Shown in pieces: positions 1 to 7,212 of a stretch of DNA of 11,236 bases (positions within the stretch are counted from its first letter, which is position 1; the number at the start of each line of letters is the position of its first letter). Under the pieces are notes generated by a model. The model saw nothing but the letters and a program-made list of their open reading frames with translations. It searched no databases and was not told the DNA's origin. The position numbers and the translations under genes are program-made. Origin of the DNA: an uncultured Alistipes sp. (GTDB taxonomy: Bacteria; Bacteroidota; Bacteroidia; Bacteroidales; Rikenellaceae); contig URTU01000063.1 in assembly GCA_900550925.1 (NCBI GenBank), positions 1-11,236 of the forward strand. Reading direction: 5' to 3'.

Positions 1-128
1 ACATGCCCGCCGTTGCGTTTGGTACGGCCGCCGAAACAGCCTCAGTGTGCTGCCCGGGCGGAGAACGAAACCATGGCTGTATCGGCATTTTTATGGCGTT
101 TTCTGCCGGCGGTTCGCAAAAAAAGAGA

Positions 129-136
129 TATATTTG
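129..136 (+). promoter_or_regulatory. Bacteroidetes-type -7 box upstream of the AspT/YidE-like gene
   Basis: The sequence TATATTTG matches the Bacteroidetes primary sigma factor -7 consensus TANNTTTG. It lies 24 bases before the ATG at 161, which would leave a leader of roughly 18 bases. No clear TTTG -33 element sits at the expected 19-21 base spacing, so the call rests on the -7 box and its position. Confidence 0.55.
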
Positions 137-160
137 TCTCCCTGCATAATCTTTTGATCT

Positions 161-1825
161 ATGAATTGGTTCGAATCCTTGCTTTTCGGAAGCGGCGTAG
201 CTCATACGGTGTTCGTCGTCGCCATCGCAATCGTTGTCGGTATTGCGCTCGGAAAAATCAAAGTCGCCGGCATCTCGCTCGGTATAACCTGGATACTGTT
301 CGTCGGCATCGCAATGAGCGGGTGCGGAATGATTGTCGATGCCGCCACCCTCGACTTTATCCGCGAATTCGGATTGATCCTGTTCGTATATTCGATCGGA
401 ATGCAGGTCGGTCCGAGCTTCTTCTCATCGTTCAAGAAGGGGGGTATGCGGCTGGTATGGATCTCGACGGCGATAATCCTGCTCGGAGTGGCGACAACAT
501 ATCTGATACACCTGTTCACGGGCGTGCCCATAACTACGATGGTTGGTGTGATGTCGGGTGCCGTGACCAATACGCCAGGCCTCGGTGCGGCGCAGCAGGC
601 ATACATTGATGCCACGGGAGTGAATGATCCTACGATAACGTTGGGATATGCCGTGGCCTATCCGTTGGGTGTGATCGGCGTGATACTTTCGATGCTCTTC
701 ATACGGTTCATATTCCGGGTACGGCTCGACCGCGAAAGCGAGGAGGCGCTCGGAAACAACGAAACCAAACAGGCTTCACGTGTTTCGATCGAGGTGATCA
801 ATGCCGGAATGGATGGCCGGACGGTAGCCGAGGCCCGCGGGTTGATCAACCGGCCGTTCGTCATCTCGAGGGTATGCCGCGGCGACGGAACGATCGAGAT
901 TGCGAATGCCGGGACAAAACTCGGCCACGGCGACAAGATTCTGGTTATCTGTTCGCACGAGGATGTCGAATCGATCGTTGCCATGTTCGGCCGTCAGGTG
1001 GAGATGCAGTCATCCGACTGGCTGCAGCTCGATTCGCATCTGATTTCGCGCCGCATAATCATCACTCGATCGTCGGTAAATGGCCGTACGGTAGGTGAAT
1101 TGAGGTTGCGGAGCAGTTATGCGGTGAACATTACGCGTGTCAACCGTTCAGGTGTCGATCTTATCCCGGAGCACAACCTCGAACTGCAGGTGGGAGACCG
1201 CCTGACCGTTGTCGGCTCCGAAAAGGCTATCGAAGCAGTGGCGAAGGCGCTCGGAAACAGCATGCGACGCCTGCGCGAACCGAATCTGATTCCGATATTC
1301 CTGGGGATTTTCCTCGGGGTGCTGGTCGGGTCGATACCGTTCCGTTTCCCGGGAATCCCTCAGGCCGTGAAGCTCGGTATGGCAGGCGGACCGCTGGTCA
1401 TAGCGATTCTGATTGCACGCTTCGGCCCGCACTACAAGCTAGTGACATATACCACGATGAGTGCCAACCTGATGTTGCGCGAAATCGGTATTGCGCTGTT
1501 TCTGGCCGGTGTGGGACTCGGGGCCGGTGACGGATTCATCGATACGATCGTGAATCAGAACGGATACATGTGGATTCTCTACGGGTTCATAATCACCGTG
1601 GTGCCGATACTGCTGGTATCGGTCATCGCCCGCAGGTTCTACAAGGTCAACTATCTGTTGCTGTCGGGTGTGATTGCCGGAAGTACGACCAATCCGCCGG
1701 CGCTGGCTTATGCAAATGCCGTGGCCGGTAACGATGTGCCGGCAGTGGGGTATGCCACCGTATATCCGTTTGCAATGTTCCTGAGGGTGCTGGCGGCACA
1801 GATATTCATCCTGTTTGCAATTTGA
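161..1825 (+). CDS. AspT/YidE-family putative transporter with two TrkA-C (RCK_C) domains
   Basis: This 554-residue inner-membrane protein has the aspartate:alanine-exchanger (AspT/YidE) architecture: an N-terminal membrane half (about residues 12-185), two tandem soluble RCK_C/TrkA-C-like domains (about 207-279 and 290-366), and a C-terminal membrane half (about 376-554). The halves are internal duplicates, seen in the paired motifs GAVTNTPGLGAA (133-144) and GSTTNPPALAYA (507-518) and in the GYAxxYP motifs that follow each (162-168 and 530-536). The length is normal for the family. The ATG at 161 is chosen because an in-frame TGA lies just upstream at 155-157 and a TATATTTG -7 box lies 24 bases before it. 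AspT itself exchanges aspartate and alanine, but most relatives have no known substrate, so none is assigned. RCK_C domains usually bind a small ligand and gate transport. It is transcribed alone and converges on the feo genes. The family call is firm and the substrate is unknown. Confidence 0.93.
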   Translation: MNWFESLLFGSGVAHTVFVVAIAIVVGIALGKIKVAGISLGITWILFVGIAMSGCGMIVDAATLDFIREFGLILFVYSIGMQVGPSFFSSFKKGGMRLVWISTAIILLGVATTYLIHLFTGVPITTMVGVMSGAVTNTPGLGAAQQAYIDATGVNDPTITLGYAVAYPLGVIGVILSMLFIRFIFRVRLDRESEEALGNNETKQASRVSIEVINAGMDGRTVAEARGLINRPFVISRVCRGDGTIEIANAGTKLGHGDKILVICSHEDVESIVAMFGRQVEMQSSDWLQLDSHLISRRIIITRSSVNGRTVGELRLRSSYAVNITRVNRSGVDLIPEHNLELQVGDRLTVVGSEKAIEAVAKALGNSMRRLREPNLIPIFLGIFLGVLVGSIPFRFPGIPQAVKLGMAGGPLVIAILIARFGPHYKLVTYTTMSANLMLREIGIALFLAGVGLGAGDGFIDTIVNQNGYMWILYGFIITVVPILLVSVIARRFYKVNYLLLSGVIAGSTTNPPALAYANAVAGNDVPAVGYATVYPFAMFLRVLAAQIFILFAI

Positions 1826-1880
1826 TTCCGCAGCCGGCGTATTTATCCCTGGCTGACGATTGGAACCTGAACCGGCTGGA

Positions 1881-2105
1881 TCATGCCCGGCGGTCTGTCG
1901 TATGCGTGCCCGCACGACGGCGATGTCCGTGTGTTGATGGTGCGTGATCCGGCCGTGTACGCTTGTTGCACCCATCCGCAAGTGGGCAGCCGCAGCAATA
2001 TGGATTGCGGTCGGCCTTTCGGCGGCGGGAACGGAAGATCCGACGGACGAGCACGGCTATGACCGCCACTCCGATCACCGCCACTGCAATATCCTGCCAG
2101 TTCAT
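1881..2105 (-). CDS. FeoB-associated Cys-rich membrane protein
   Basis: This 74-residue protein begins MNWQDIAVAVIG. One hydrophobic segment (about 6-22) is followed by a strongly basic stretch (RRIFRSRRRK) and then a short cysteine cluster, C37, C38, C40 and C46, in the context CCGCPLADGC. A single N-terminal membrane anchor followed by a CxxC/CxC-type cluster is the pattern of the small FeoB-associated proteins encoded beside feoB in many Bacteroidetes and Firmicutes. They are thought to assist ferrous iron uptake on the cytoplasmic side. The start is set by overlap: the ATG shares one base with the feoB TGA (TGATG), so the two genes are almost certainly translationally coupled. The last 25 or so residues are Arg/His/Thr-rich and extend past the point where I would expect such proteins to end. 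The identification rests on architecture and position rather than length of match. Confidence 0.85.
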   Translation of the reverse strand: MNWQDIAVAVIGVAVIAVLVRRIFRSRRRKADRNPYCCGCPLADGCNKRTRPDHAPSTHGHRRRAGTHTTDRRA

Positions 2106-4747
2106 CAGAACAGTCCTCCTATCGAGTAGACCAGAAACGCCACGATCCAGGCGAGCACGGTGTTGTATACGGCCGAGGCGACGCCCCATTTCCAGCTTCC
2201 GGCCTCGTGCGATATTGCGATTATTGTTGCTACGCAAGGAAAGTAGAGCAGGATGAAGACCATGAATGCGAATGCGGATCGGCCGTTGAAATCGCCCGAA
2301 GCACGCAGTTTGGCGCCGAGCAGATTCTGATCGGACTGTTGTAGCTGGGCGTTGTCATCCGGAAGCGGCTGCGAAGCATACAGAACTCCGAGCGTACTTA
2401 CGATGATCTCTTTTGCGGCCGTACCCGACAGCAATGCCACACCGGCCTTCCAGTTCATGCCGAGCGGCTTCATGACGGGCTCGCAGAAACGTCCGATATA
2501 TCCCAGATAAGAGTGCTCATAGTCGATATTGGCCGTTTCTTCGGGTTCGGCAGGAGTCTGCACCTGTTCGGTCGCCGGAAGCGATTGTAGAGGCTGTTTT
2601 GCGGCTTCTCCGGCCTCTGCGAGAAGCACCGGAGCCGTTTCTGTTGCTTTTGCGGAGATTTTTACCGCTGTTACCGCGAGTTCCGGACTCTCGTTGACCT
2701 GTGATTGCTCCGTCTGGATATCCCCTGCCGGAGCCGTGACAGCGGCAATACTCTCCCCGGATGTCGTTAGAGTCTGTTCGGTTGCGGCGACGGCAACTTT
2801 ATCCGCTGTCGACTTCGGACGTGGGTAGTAGCTGAGGAACCATACGATGAGCGAACCGATGAGTATTACACCTCCCATTTTGTGGAGATACTGTGCGCAC
2901 TTCTCCCACATGTGACGCAGTGTAGCCTTGAGTGTCGGGACACGGTAGGGCGGGAGCTCCATGACGAACGGGGTCTCGTCGACCGGGAAGAGGAACCGCC
3001 GCATCAGGCGGGCCGTAACGATCGCCACGACCATTCCGAGTATGTAGATGCAGATCAGTATGAGGCTTGCCGACGAGGGGAAGAATGTCCCGACCAGCAG
3101 CAGGTATATGGGCAGTCGAGCGCTGCACGACATGAAGGGCGATATGAGAATCGTTATGATACGGCTCGACCGGCTTTCGATGGTTCGGGTAGCCATTATT
3201 GCCGGCACGTTGCATCCGAAACTCATCAGCAGCGGGATGAATGATTTTCCGTGCAGTCCGATCCGGTGCATCAGCTTGTCCATGATGAAGGCGGCGCGTG
3301 ACATGTATCCGGAGTCCTCCATGAGCGATATGAAGAGATAGAGGATCAGTATCTGCGGCAGGAACACCAGCACGCTTCCCACACCTCCAATGACACCGTT
3401 TACGAGCAGGTCCTTCAGTGCGCCTTCGGGCATCGAGGTTCCGATCAGGTTGGCTATCCACGATACTCCCGCCTCGATCCACTCCTGGGGATATGCTCCG
3501 AGCGAGAAGGTGGCGGCGAACATCAGCCACATGAGCAGGAAGAATATCGGAAACCCGAATACACGGTGCGTGACGATTGTGTCGATGATCGTTGTCGGCT
3601 GGATCTGCGACTGCTCGCCCTGCTGGTATGTTTCGCGCAGGGCTCCCGCAATGAAGCCGTATTTGGCACTTGTGACGGCCGATTCGACATCTTCGCCGAG
3701 CTCTTTTTCGATACGGTCGCTCTCACGGTTGCGTACGGCAGTCCATTTGTCGTATCCTTTGACCTCCTGCAGCATCCGTTCGGCCTCCTTGTCGTGTTCG
3801 AGGAGCTTGAGCGCCCAGTAGCGCGGCGGGAAATGCTTGGGCAGGATGTCGCGGGCCGGCCGCATGACCTCCTGCAGGGCCGATATGCCCGCTTCGATCG
3901 ACTGGCCGTGGTTGATGTGGATGTGGCGTTCGCGCTTGTCGCGGTTCTCGTAGACGTTGATGACCGTATCGAGCAGGGTGTCGAGACCGCGGTTGCTGCG
4001 GGCCACAACCGGTACCATCGGCACGCCAAGCATGCCGCCCAGCTGGTCGTAGTCGAGCTTGTCGCCGCGCTTCTCGAGTTCGTCGTACATGTTCAGCGCC
4101 ACCACGACCTTGTAGTTGATGTCGATCAGTTCGGCCGTGAGGTAGAGGTTGCGTTCGAGATTCGACGATACCACGGCATTTATGATCACGTCGGGCGGAT
4201 TGTCGACCAGATTCCGGCGGACATAGATCTCTTCGGGCGAATAGGCCGTCAGGGCATATGTGCCGGGCAGGTCGGTGATGTTGAAGCGGTAGCCCTTGTA
4301 GTCGCAGCGGCCGCTTTTGGCATCGACCGTCACGCCACTGTAATTGCCCACGTGTTCGTGGCTCCCGGACAGGGCATTGAACAGAGTGGTTTTTCCACTG
4401 TTGGGGTTCCCGATAAGGGCGACGTTTATGGTGTGGCCGTGCGAGGTGATGACGTCGTTGACCAGATCCTCCTCGACGGCCCGATTCTGGGACTGTTCGG
4501 ACATGATTTGTTTCTGGATCTCCTCGTTGCTTATGACCTCGACCATGGCGGCTTCGCTGCGTCGCAACGAGACCTCGTAATCCATGATACGGTATTTTAT
4601 AGGGTCCTTTAGTGGGGCATTGAGTATTACGGTGACGTTTTTCCCGCGCACGAATCCCATCTCCATTATACGGCGGCGGAAGCCTCCGTATCCGAGAACT
4701 TTCAGGACGGTTGCGGTCTGACCGGTCTGTAATTCCGAAAGGCGCAT
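2105..4747 (-). CDS. feoB: Ferrous iron transporter, FeoA-FeoB fusion with an unusual low-complexity insert
   Basis: This 880-residue inner-membrane Fe(II) importer starts with a FeoA-like SH3 domain (about residues 1-75). The cytoplasmic G domain follows: G1 GNPNSGKT (113-120), G2 around GVT (138-140), G3 DLPG (159-162) and G4 NMYD (219-222). The helical linker region runs to about 385. The membrane part carries the FeoB signatures FGCNVPAIMATRT (510-522), the first gate motif CSARLPIY (541-548) and the second gate motif FPCVATI (836-842). FeoA-FeoB fusions are known in Bacteroidetes. The odd feature is a stretch rich in Ala, Thr, Glu, Pro and Ser at about 645-740, between the hydrophobic segment ending FLSYYP and the conserved LGYIGRF segment; ordinary FeoB proteins have a short loop there. 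The reading frame is intact through it. A TACCTTTG -7 box lies 24 bases before the ATG. The downstream Cys-rich gene overlaps the stop by one base. I saw no convincing Fur box by eye. Confidence 0.96.
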   Translation of the reverse strand: MRLSELQTGQTATVLKVLGYGGFRRRIMEMGFVRGKNVTVILNAPLKDPIKYRIMDYEVSLRRSEAAMVEVISNEEIQKQIMSEQSQNRAVEEDLVNDVITSHGHTINVALIGNPNSGKTTLFNALSGSHEHVGNYSGVTVDAKSGRCDYKGYRFNITDLPGTYALTAYSPEEIYVRRNLVDNPPDVIINAVVSSNLERNLYLTAELIDINYKVVVALNMYDELEKRGDKLDYDQLGGMLGVPMVPVVARSNRGLDTLLDTVINVYENRDKRERHIHINHGQSIEAGISALQEVMRPARDILPKHFPPRYWALKLLEHDKEAERMLQEVKGYDKWTAVRNRESDRIEKELGEDVESAVTSAKYGFIAGALRETYQQGEQSQIQPTTIIDTIVTHRVFGFPIFFLLMWLMFAATFSLGAYPQEWIEAGVSWIANLIGTSMPEGALKDLLVNGVIGGVGSVLVFLPQILILYLFISLMEDSGYMSRAAFIMDKLMHRIGLHGKSFIPLLMSFGCNVPAIMATRTIESRSSRIITILISPFMSCSARLPIYLLLVGTFFPSSASLILICIYILGMVVAIVTARLMRRFLFPVDETPFVMELPPYRVPTLKATLRHMWEKCAQYLHKMGGVILIGSLIVWFLSYYPRPKSTADKVAVAATEQTLTTSGESIAAVTAPAGDIQTEQSQVNESPELAVTAVKISAKATETAPVLLAEAGEAAKQPLQSLPATEQVQTPAEPEETANIDYEHSYLGYIGRFCEPVMKPLGMNWKAGVALLSGTAAKEIIVSTLGVLYASQPLPDDNAQLQQSDQNLLGAKLRASGDFNGRSAFAFMVFILLYFPCVATIIAISHEAGSWKWGVASAVYNTVLAWIVAFLVYSIGGLF
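2528..2815 (-). other. Ala/Thr/Glu/Pro/Ser-rich insertion within FeoB (about residues 645-740)
   Basis: This in-frame segment of about 95 codons has low complexity, few aromatic residues and no hydrophobic run long enough to cross a membrane. It contains short recurring pieces such as AVTAP and AVTAV. It separates two conserved blocks of the FeoB membrane domain. It follows a hydrophobic segment that itself follows a cytoplasmic amphipathic stretch, so the loop is probably periplasmic; that topology is inferred. No D-S/T-hydrophobic glycosylation triplets are present. Boundaries are approximate. Confidence 0.75.
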
Positions 4748-4770
4748 TCTGATTATGTTTTTTATGCCCG

Positions 4771-4778
4771 CAAAGGTA
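4771..4778 (-). promoter_or_regulatory. Bacteroidetes-type -7 box upstream of feoB
   Basis: On the minus strand the sequence reads TACCTTTG, matching TANNTTTG. It lies 24 bases upstream of the feoB ATG, giving an expected leader of about 18 bases. A TTTG is present further upstream but about 30 bases away, which is too far for a standard -33 element. Confidence 0.55.
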
Positions 4779-5068
4779 ACTATTTTTTTGCAGGCTTTCG
4801 CATCGCGACAAACAACTATTTTGTACGGACGGAATACCTGATTTGAGTGATCGGAAGGTTGGTTTGTCGAATGGGCATATCGATTCAGTGCTTTTCAGTG
4901 CCGTCGTTCCGGGGCTTCTCTGGGTCCGAAAAAGGTGCAAATCGTAAAACGAATTCGCACATGATGCGATCCCGTGCAGCCTCCGATAGGGTAAAACCGC
5001 CTCTGGAATATCTGGAGGTTCATTCGAACAAAAATATTGCTCCGCGGCGAATGTTTTTTCTTAAAAAA
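4779..5068. other. Intergenic region between feoB and the histone-like gene with no assigned gene
   Basis: These roughly 290 bases separate the divergent feoB and histone H1-like promoters. A plus-strand open frame from 4847 runs through here and into the histone-gene promoter and leader, but its translation is basic, low in structure and matches nothing I recognise, so I leave it out. No tRNA, riboswitch or clear Fur operator was recognised by eye. Confidence 0.6.
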
Positions 5069-5099
5069 GTTGTGATATTGAATATATTAATTAATTTTG
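5069..5099 (+). promoter_or_regulatory. Bacteroidetes-type promoter of the histone H1-like gene
   Basis: A GTTG -33-like element (5069-5072) is followed by a 19-base, AT-rich spacer and a TAATTTTG -7 box (5092-5099), matching the Bacteroidetes pattern TTTG / 19-21 bases / TANNTTTG. Transcription would start near 5106, leaving a leader of about 31 bases before the ATG at 5137. It is the best-formed promoter in the window, which suits a highly expressed DNA-binding protein. Confidence 0.75.
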
Positions 5100-5136
5100 C
5101 AATGAAAAAACCTTATTAACCATATAAGTAAAAATT

Positions 5137-5313
5137 ATGAAAGAGTTAGTTGCTAAAATCAATGAGCAGATCGCTTTGTTCCAGGCTAACGCCGAGCAGC
5201 AGGTTGAGAAGAACAACAAGGCTGCAGGTACCCGTGCCCGTAAGGCCGCTCTGGAGATCTCGAAACTGATGAAGGATTTCCGCAAGGCATCTGTCGAGGC
5301 TGCGAAAAAATAA
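5137..5313 (+). CDS. Histone H1-like (Hc1 family) small DNA-binding protein
   Basis: This 58-residue protein begins MKELVAKINEQIALFQ, contains the basic core NNKAAGTRARKAALEISKL and ends FRKASVEAAKK. It is Lys/Ala-rich, lacks cysteine, tryptophan and proline, and should form one or two amphipathic helices. This matches the short histone H1-like proteins of Bacteroides and relatives, named for their likeness to chlamydial Hc1 and the H1 tail. The AGTRARKA core is the recognisable part. Its expected role is non-specific DNA binding and nucleoid compaction. The gene is easy to miss because of its size, but it is bounded by a well-formed promoter (5069-5099) and a strong intrinsic terminator (5335-5371), so it is a single-gene transcription unit. 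Family recognition is from memory of the conserved core; the in vivo role of these proteins is poorly established. Confidence 0.93.
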   Translation: MKELVAKINEQIALFQANAEQQVEKNNKAAGTRARKAALEISKLMKDFRKASVEAAKK

Positions 5314-5334
5314 TTTTCTGCGCAGTGAAAACTG

Positions 5335-5371
5335 AGCGGCACGGATCCCGAATTCGTGCCGCTTATTTTTT
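5335..5371 (+). terminator. Rho-independent terminator of the histone H1-like gene
   Basis: A perfect nine-base-pair GC-rich stem, AGCGGCACG (5335-5343) with CGTGCCGCT (5355-5363), encloses an 11-base loop and is followed directly by a T-rich tract (TATTTTTT) ending at 5371. It begins 22 bases after the TAA. A small CAGT-GAAA-ACTG hairpin (5323-5334) abuts its 5' side. Confidence 0.9.
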
Positions 5372-5390
5372 GCCATGGTCGAAACACTGC

Positions 5391-5419
5391 TTTTGCCGGT
5401 GGGCGAAATGCCGGCAAAT
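5391..5419. repeat. Perfect inverted repeat in the convergent intergenic region
   Basis: TTTGCCGG (5392-5399) pairs with CCGGCAAA (5411-5418) across an 11-base spacer. Neither strand has a T tract after the stem, so a simple terminator is unlikely. The role is unknown; it may be a transcript-end stabilising hairpin or a chance palindrome. Confidence 0.5.
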
Positions 5420-5461
5420 ACCCGTTGTGGAGAGCGCGAATTATGGTTGCCGTGAATGCAG

Positions 5462-5500
5462 AACGGACATCGGCCCAACTGACCGATGTCCGTTTTGATT
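5462..5500. terminator. Twelve-base-pair perfect hairpin between convergent genes, probable terminator
   Basis: AACGGACATCGG (5462-5473) pairs perfectly with CCGATGTCCGTT (5483-5494) around a 9-base loop. On the plus strand it is followed by TTGATT, so a T-rich tail (GTTTTGATT) is present. On the minus strand the 3' side reads TTCTGCATTC, a weak tail. It sits 45 bases past the end of the phosphoethanolamine-transferase-like gene and could end both converging transcripts. Confidence 0.65.
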
Positions 5501-5538
5501 AGATGCCCGCTGCGGGGTATATTGTGCAGCTGACGGTG

Positions 5539-7212
5539 CTACTCCAGGTCCGAGATGCCGTGCCGTGCGAACTGCTCCCAGTCCTCGTCGATGAAGCCCA
5601 TGTCGCCATACTTCATTGCGTCGCAATGGTCGTCGAGATAGTAGCGGTGGGCGGCGTAATCGAAATCGGGACTCAGGAGCGATACCGTCGCGTCGACGTA
5701 TGGCGACTCGATCGCCGCCATTTGGGCAACGGTATGGAACACGCTGTGGGTCGTGGCCGGAGCCATAGTGTTGGATTCGGCAGCAGCGGCGGCTTGGGGA
5801 TATGCTGCCCGCCACCTGTCGGAGAACCAGCCCACACATGCCACATGTGCCTGATAATAGGTGATTGTGGGGGAGGAGTGCAGGAACCGGCCGCGGTGGT
5901 CGTCGAAGAGGTCCTCGCCGTGATCGGCGCAGTAGAACATCGCCGTGCAGGCACCGCTCTCATTCAGAATGTCGATGAGGCTCGACAGGAACCAGTCGGT
6001 ATAGAGGATCGAATTGTCGTAGGCGTTGACCATCCGTTGTTTGTTCTGTTTCGAAATCGAAACGTCGTTGTCGGGCGTGAATTTCGAGAAGGTGTCGGGA
6101 TAGCGCTCGCGGTAGTTGAAATGCGAACCGTACGAGTGAAGAACCACGAACAGATCGGAGGTGTCGGCCTCGATGGCCGTGATGAGGTGGTCGAGCATCT
6201 CGCCGTCGTATTTGTGGTTCAGGTAGATCACCGAGTCGGACTCCTCTGTCATCATCTGTATCAGGCCGCGGTTGGGCGCCTGGCACGAGACGACCAGGGT
6301 CCGGAATCCCATATCCTTGTATAGTTGTACGATGCCCTTGCGCCTGTATATCTCGTCGTGGTTCATGGCCGAGGCCGACGACAGGATCATCGGAACGCTC
6401 TTGTGGGTGGCATTGCTCTGAGTGACCACGTTTTTGTAGACCACGAGGTTCTTCTTCTGCGCGAGCAGCGGGTTTGTTTCGCGGCCGTAGCCGTACAGCT
6501 GCCAGTTGTCGGCGCGGGCGGCCTCGCCTATGACCATGACGTATATTTCACGGCCCGGGGCATCGGCTGTCCGGCTGGCATCGTATGTGAAATCGCGGGA
6601 TGTTTCGGGATAGTGGCGTACACGGTGCAGTTCATCGAGCGACAGGTAGATATTCTGCAGGACGTTGAACGGGAATACGTCGAACTGTACCGTTGCGCAT
6701 CCGGCCACAAGCATTGCGGCGCCGATCCATGCCACACGCCGGCGGAGCGGCCGTTCGAGCGTATGCTTGCGGCGCAGGGCGGTGACGGCCAGCACAATCA
6801 GCGGTACATAGATGACACATACGACGGCCAGTATCGGGAGTATGTTGTTCAACAGTTCGCCGGCTTCGCTGGGGTTCGTGGTGAAGAGGTTTGTAAACAT
6901 GTCGACGGCGATGATCGAGTTGCCGAACATGTATAGCAGAACCAGCTGGAATGCTGCCAGAATGAGCCATATGAGTCCCCAGAGTACCATTGCTCCGCTT
7001 CGTCGTGAAGCCACCGACCACAGCGTATAGAATCCGGCGGGCAGCAGCAGTGCCGAGACGACGTGCAGGAACGAATACCCTTCGGTGAATACCAGGATGA
7101 ATGACGGAACGAGTGCCGCCAACACGAAATAGGTGATCAGAACCCGGTTGCAGTGGGGTTGGTCGGCCCATTTCGGGAGTAGTTTCCTTATTGATTTTTC
7201 AGAATGCTTCAT
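5539..7212 (-). CDS. Phosphoethanolamine transferase-like membrane enzyme (EptA/CptA, alkaline phosphatase superfamily)
   Basis: This 557-residue protein has about five hydrophobic segments in residues 24-190 followed by a large periplasmic sulfatase-fold domain (about 220-525). It carries the metal and nucleophile set of the lipid A phosphoethanolamine transferase family: E230 in VIGEAARADN, T269 in NATHKSVP as the probable phosphorylated Thr, H364 in GSHFNYRERYP, D430-H431 in CADHGED, and H445 in FLHSSP. The family moves phosphoethanolamine from phosphatidylethanolamine to lipid A, LPS core or another glycan; the acceptor cannot be told here. The cysteines that flank the catalytic Thr in EptA and MCR enzymes are absent. 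Its ATG lies inside the 3' end of the barrel gene (14-base overlap), so it is probably translationally coupled as the last gene of a three-gene operon. The length is usual for the family. Confidence 0.92.
   Translation of the reverse strand: MKHSEKSIRKLLPKWADQPHCNRVLITYFVLAALVPSFILVFTEGYSFLHVVSALLLPAGFYTLWSVASRRSGAMVLWGLIWLILAAFQLVLLYMFGNSIIAVDMFTNLFTTNPSEAGELLNNILPILAVVCVIYVPLIVLAVTALRRKHTLERPLRRRVAWIGAAMLVAGCATVQFDVFPFNVLQNIYLSLDELHRVRHYPETSRDFTYDASRTADAPGREIYVMVIGEAARADNWQLYGYGRETNPLLAQKKNLVVYKNVVTQSNATHKSVPMILSSASAMNHDEIYRRKGIVQLYKDMGFRTLVVSCQAPNRGLIQMMTEESDSVIYLNHKYDGEMLDHLITAIEADTSDLFVVLHSYGSHFNYRERYPDTFSKFTPDNDVSISKQNKQRMVNAYDNSILYTDWFLSSLIDILNESGACTAMFYCADHGEDLFDDHRGRFLHSSPTITYYQAHVACVGWFSDRWRAAYPQAAAAAESNTMAPATTHSVFHTVAQMAAIESPYVDATVSLLSPDFDYAAHRYYLDDHCDAMKYGDMGFIDEDWEQFARHGISDLE

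Noticed and set aside
1..128. Possible end or start of a neighbouring gene at the left edge
   Set aside because: Short open stretches exist in several frames on both strands but none gives a recognisable protein end or start, so no partial gene is called.
13..609. Plus-strand open frame at the left edge overlapping the transporter
   Set aside because: Its translation is Arg-rich and unstructured; the overlapping frame has clear AspT-family motifs and an upstream -7 box.
1831..1878. Inverted repeat CAGCCGG / CCGGCTG between the transporter and the feo genes
   Set aside because: The arms are 34 bases apart with no T tract on either side; seven-base matches at this GC content arise easily by chance.
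3566..4612. Long plus-strand open frame (348 codons) opposite feoB
   Set aside because: It lies wholly antisense to the conserved FeoA, G-domain and linker coding sequence; its Val/Asp-rich translation is what reverse-reading of GC-rich codons gives, and no family is recognised.
4748..4860. Fur operator upstream of feoB
   Set aside because: Expected for an iron-uptake gene, but no sequence close to the GATAATGATAATCATTATC-type operator is visible by eye.
3723..4940. Long minus-strand open frame (405 codons) overlapping feoB in another frame and extending upstream
   Set aside because: The translation is Arg/Pro/Gln/His-rich with no fold, and the same strand already carries the full FeoB motifs.
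5029..5036. Minus-strand TATTTTTG resembling a second feoB promoter -7 box
   Set aside because: It lies about 280 bases from feoB in an AT-rich stretch next to the histone promoter, with no -33 element, so chance is the likelier explanation.
4847..5119. Ninety-codon plus-strand open frame upstream of the histone-like gene
   Set aside because: It runs across the histone promoter and -7 box, its translation resembles no protein family, and it has no promoter of its own that I can see.
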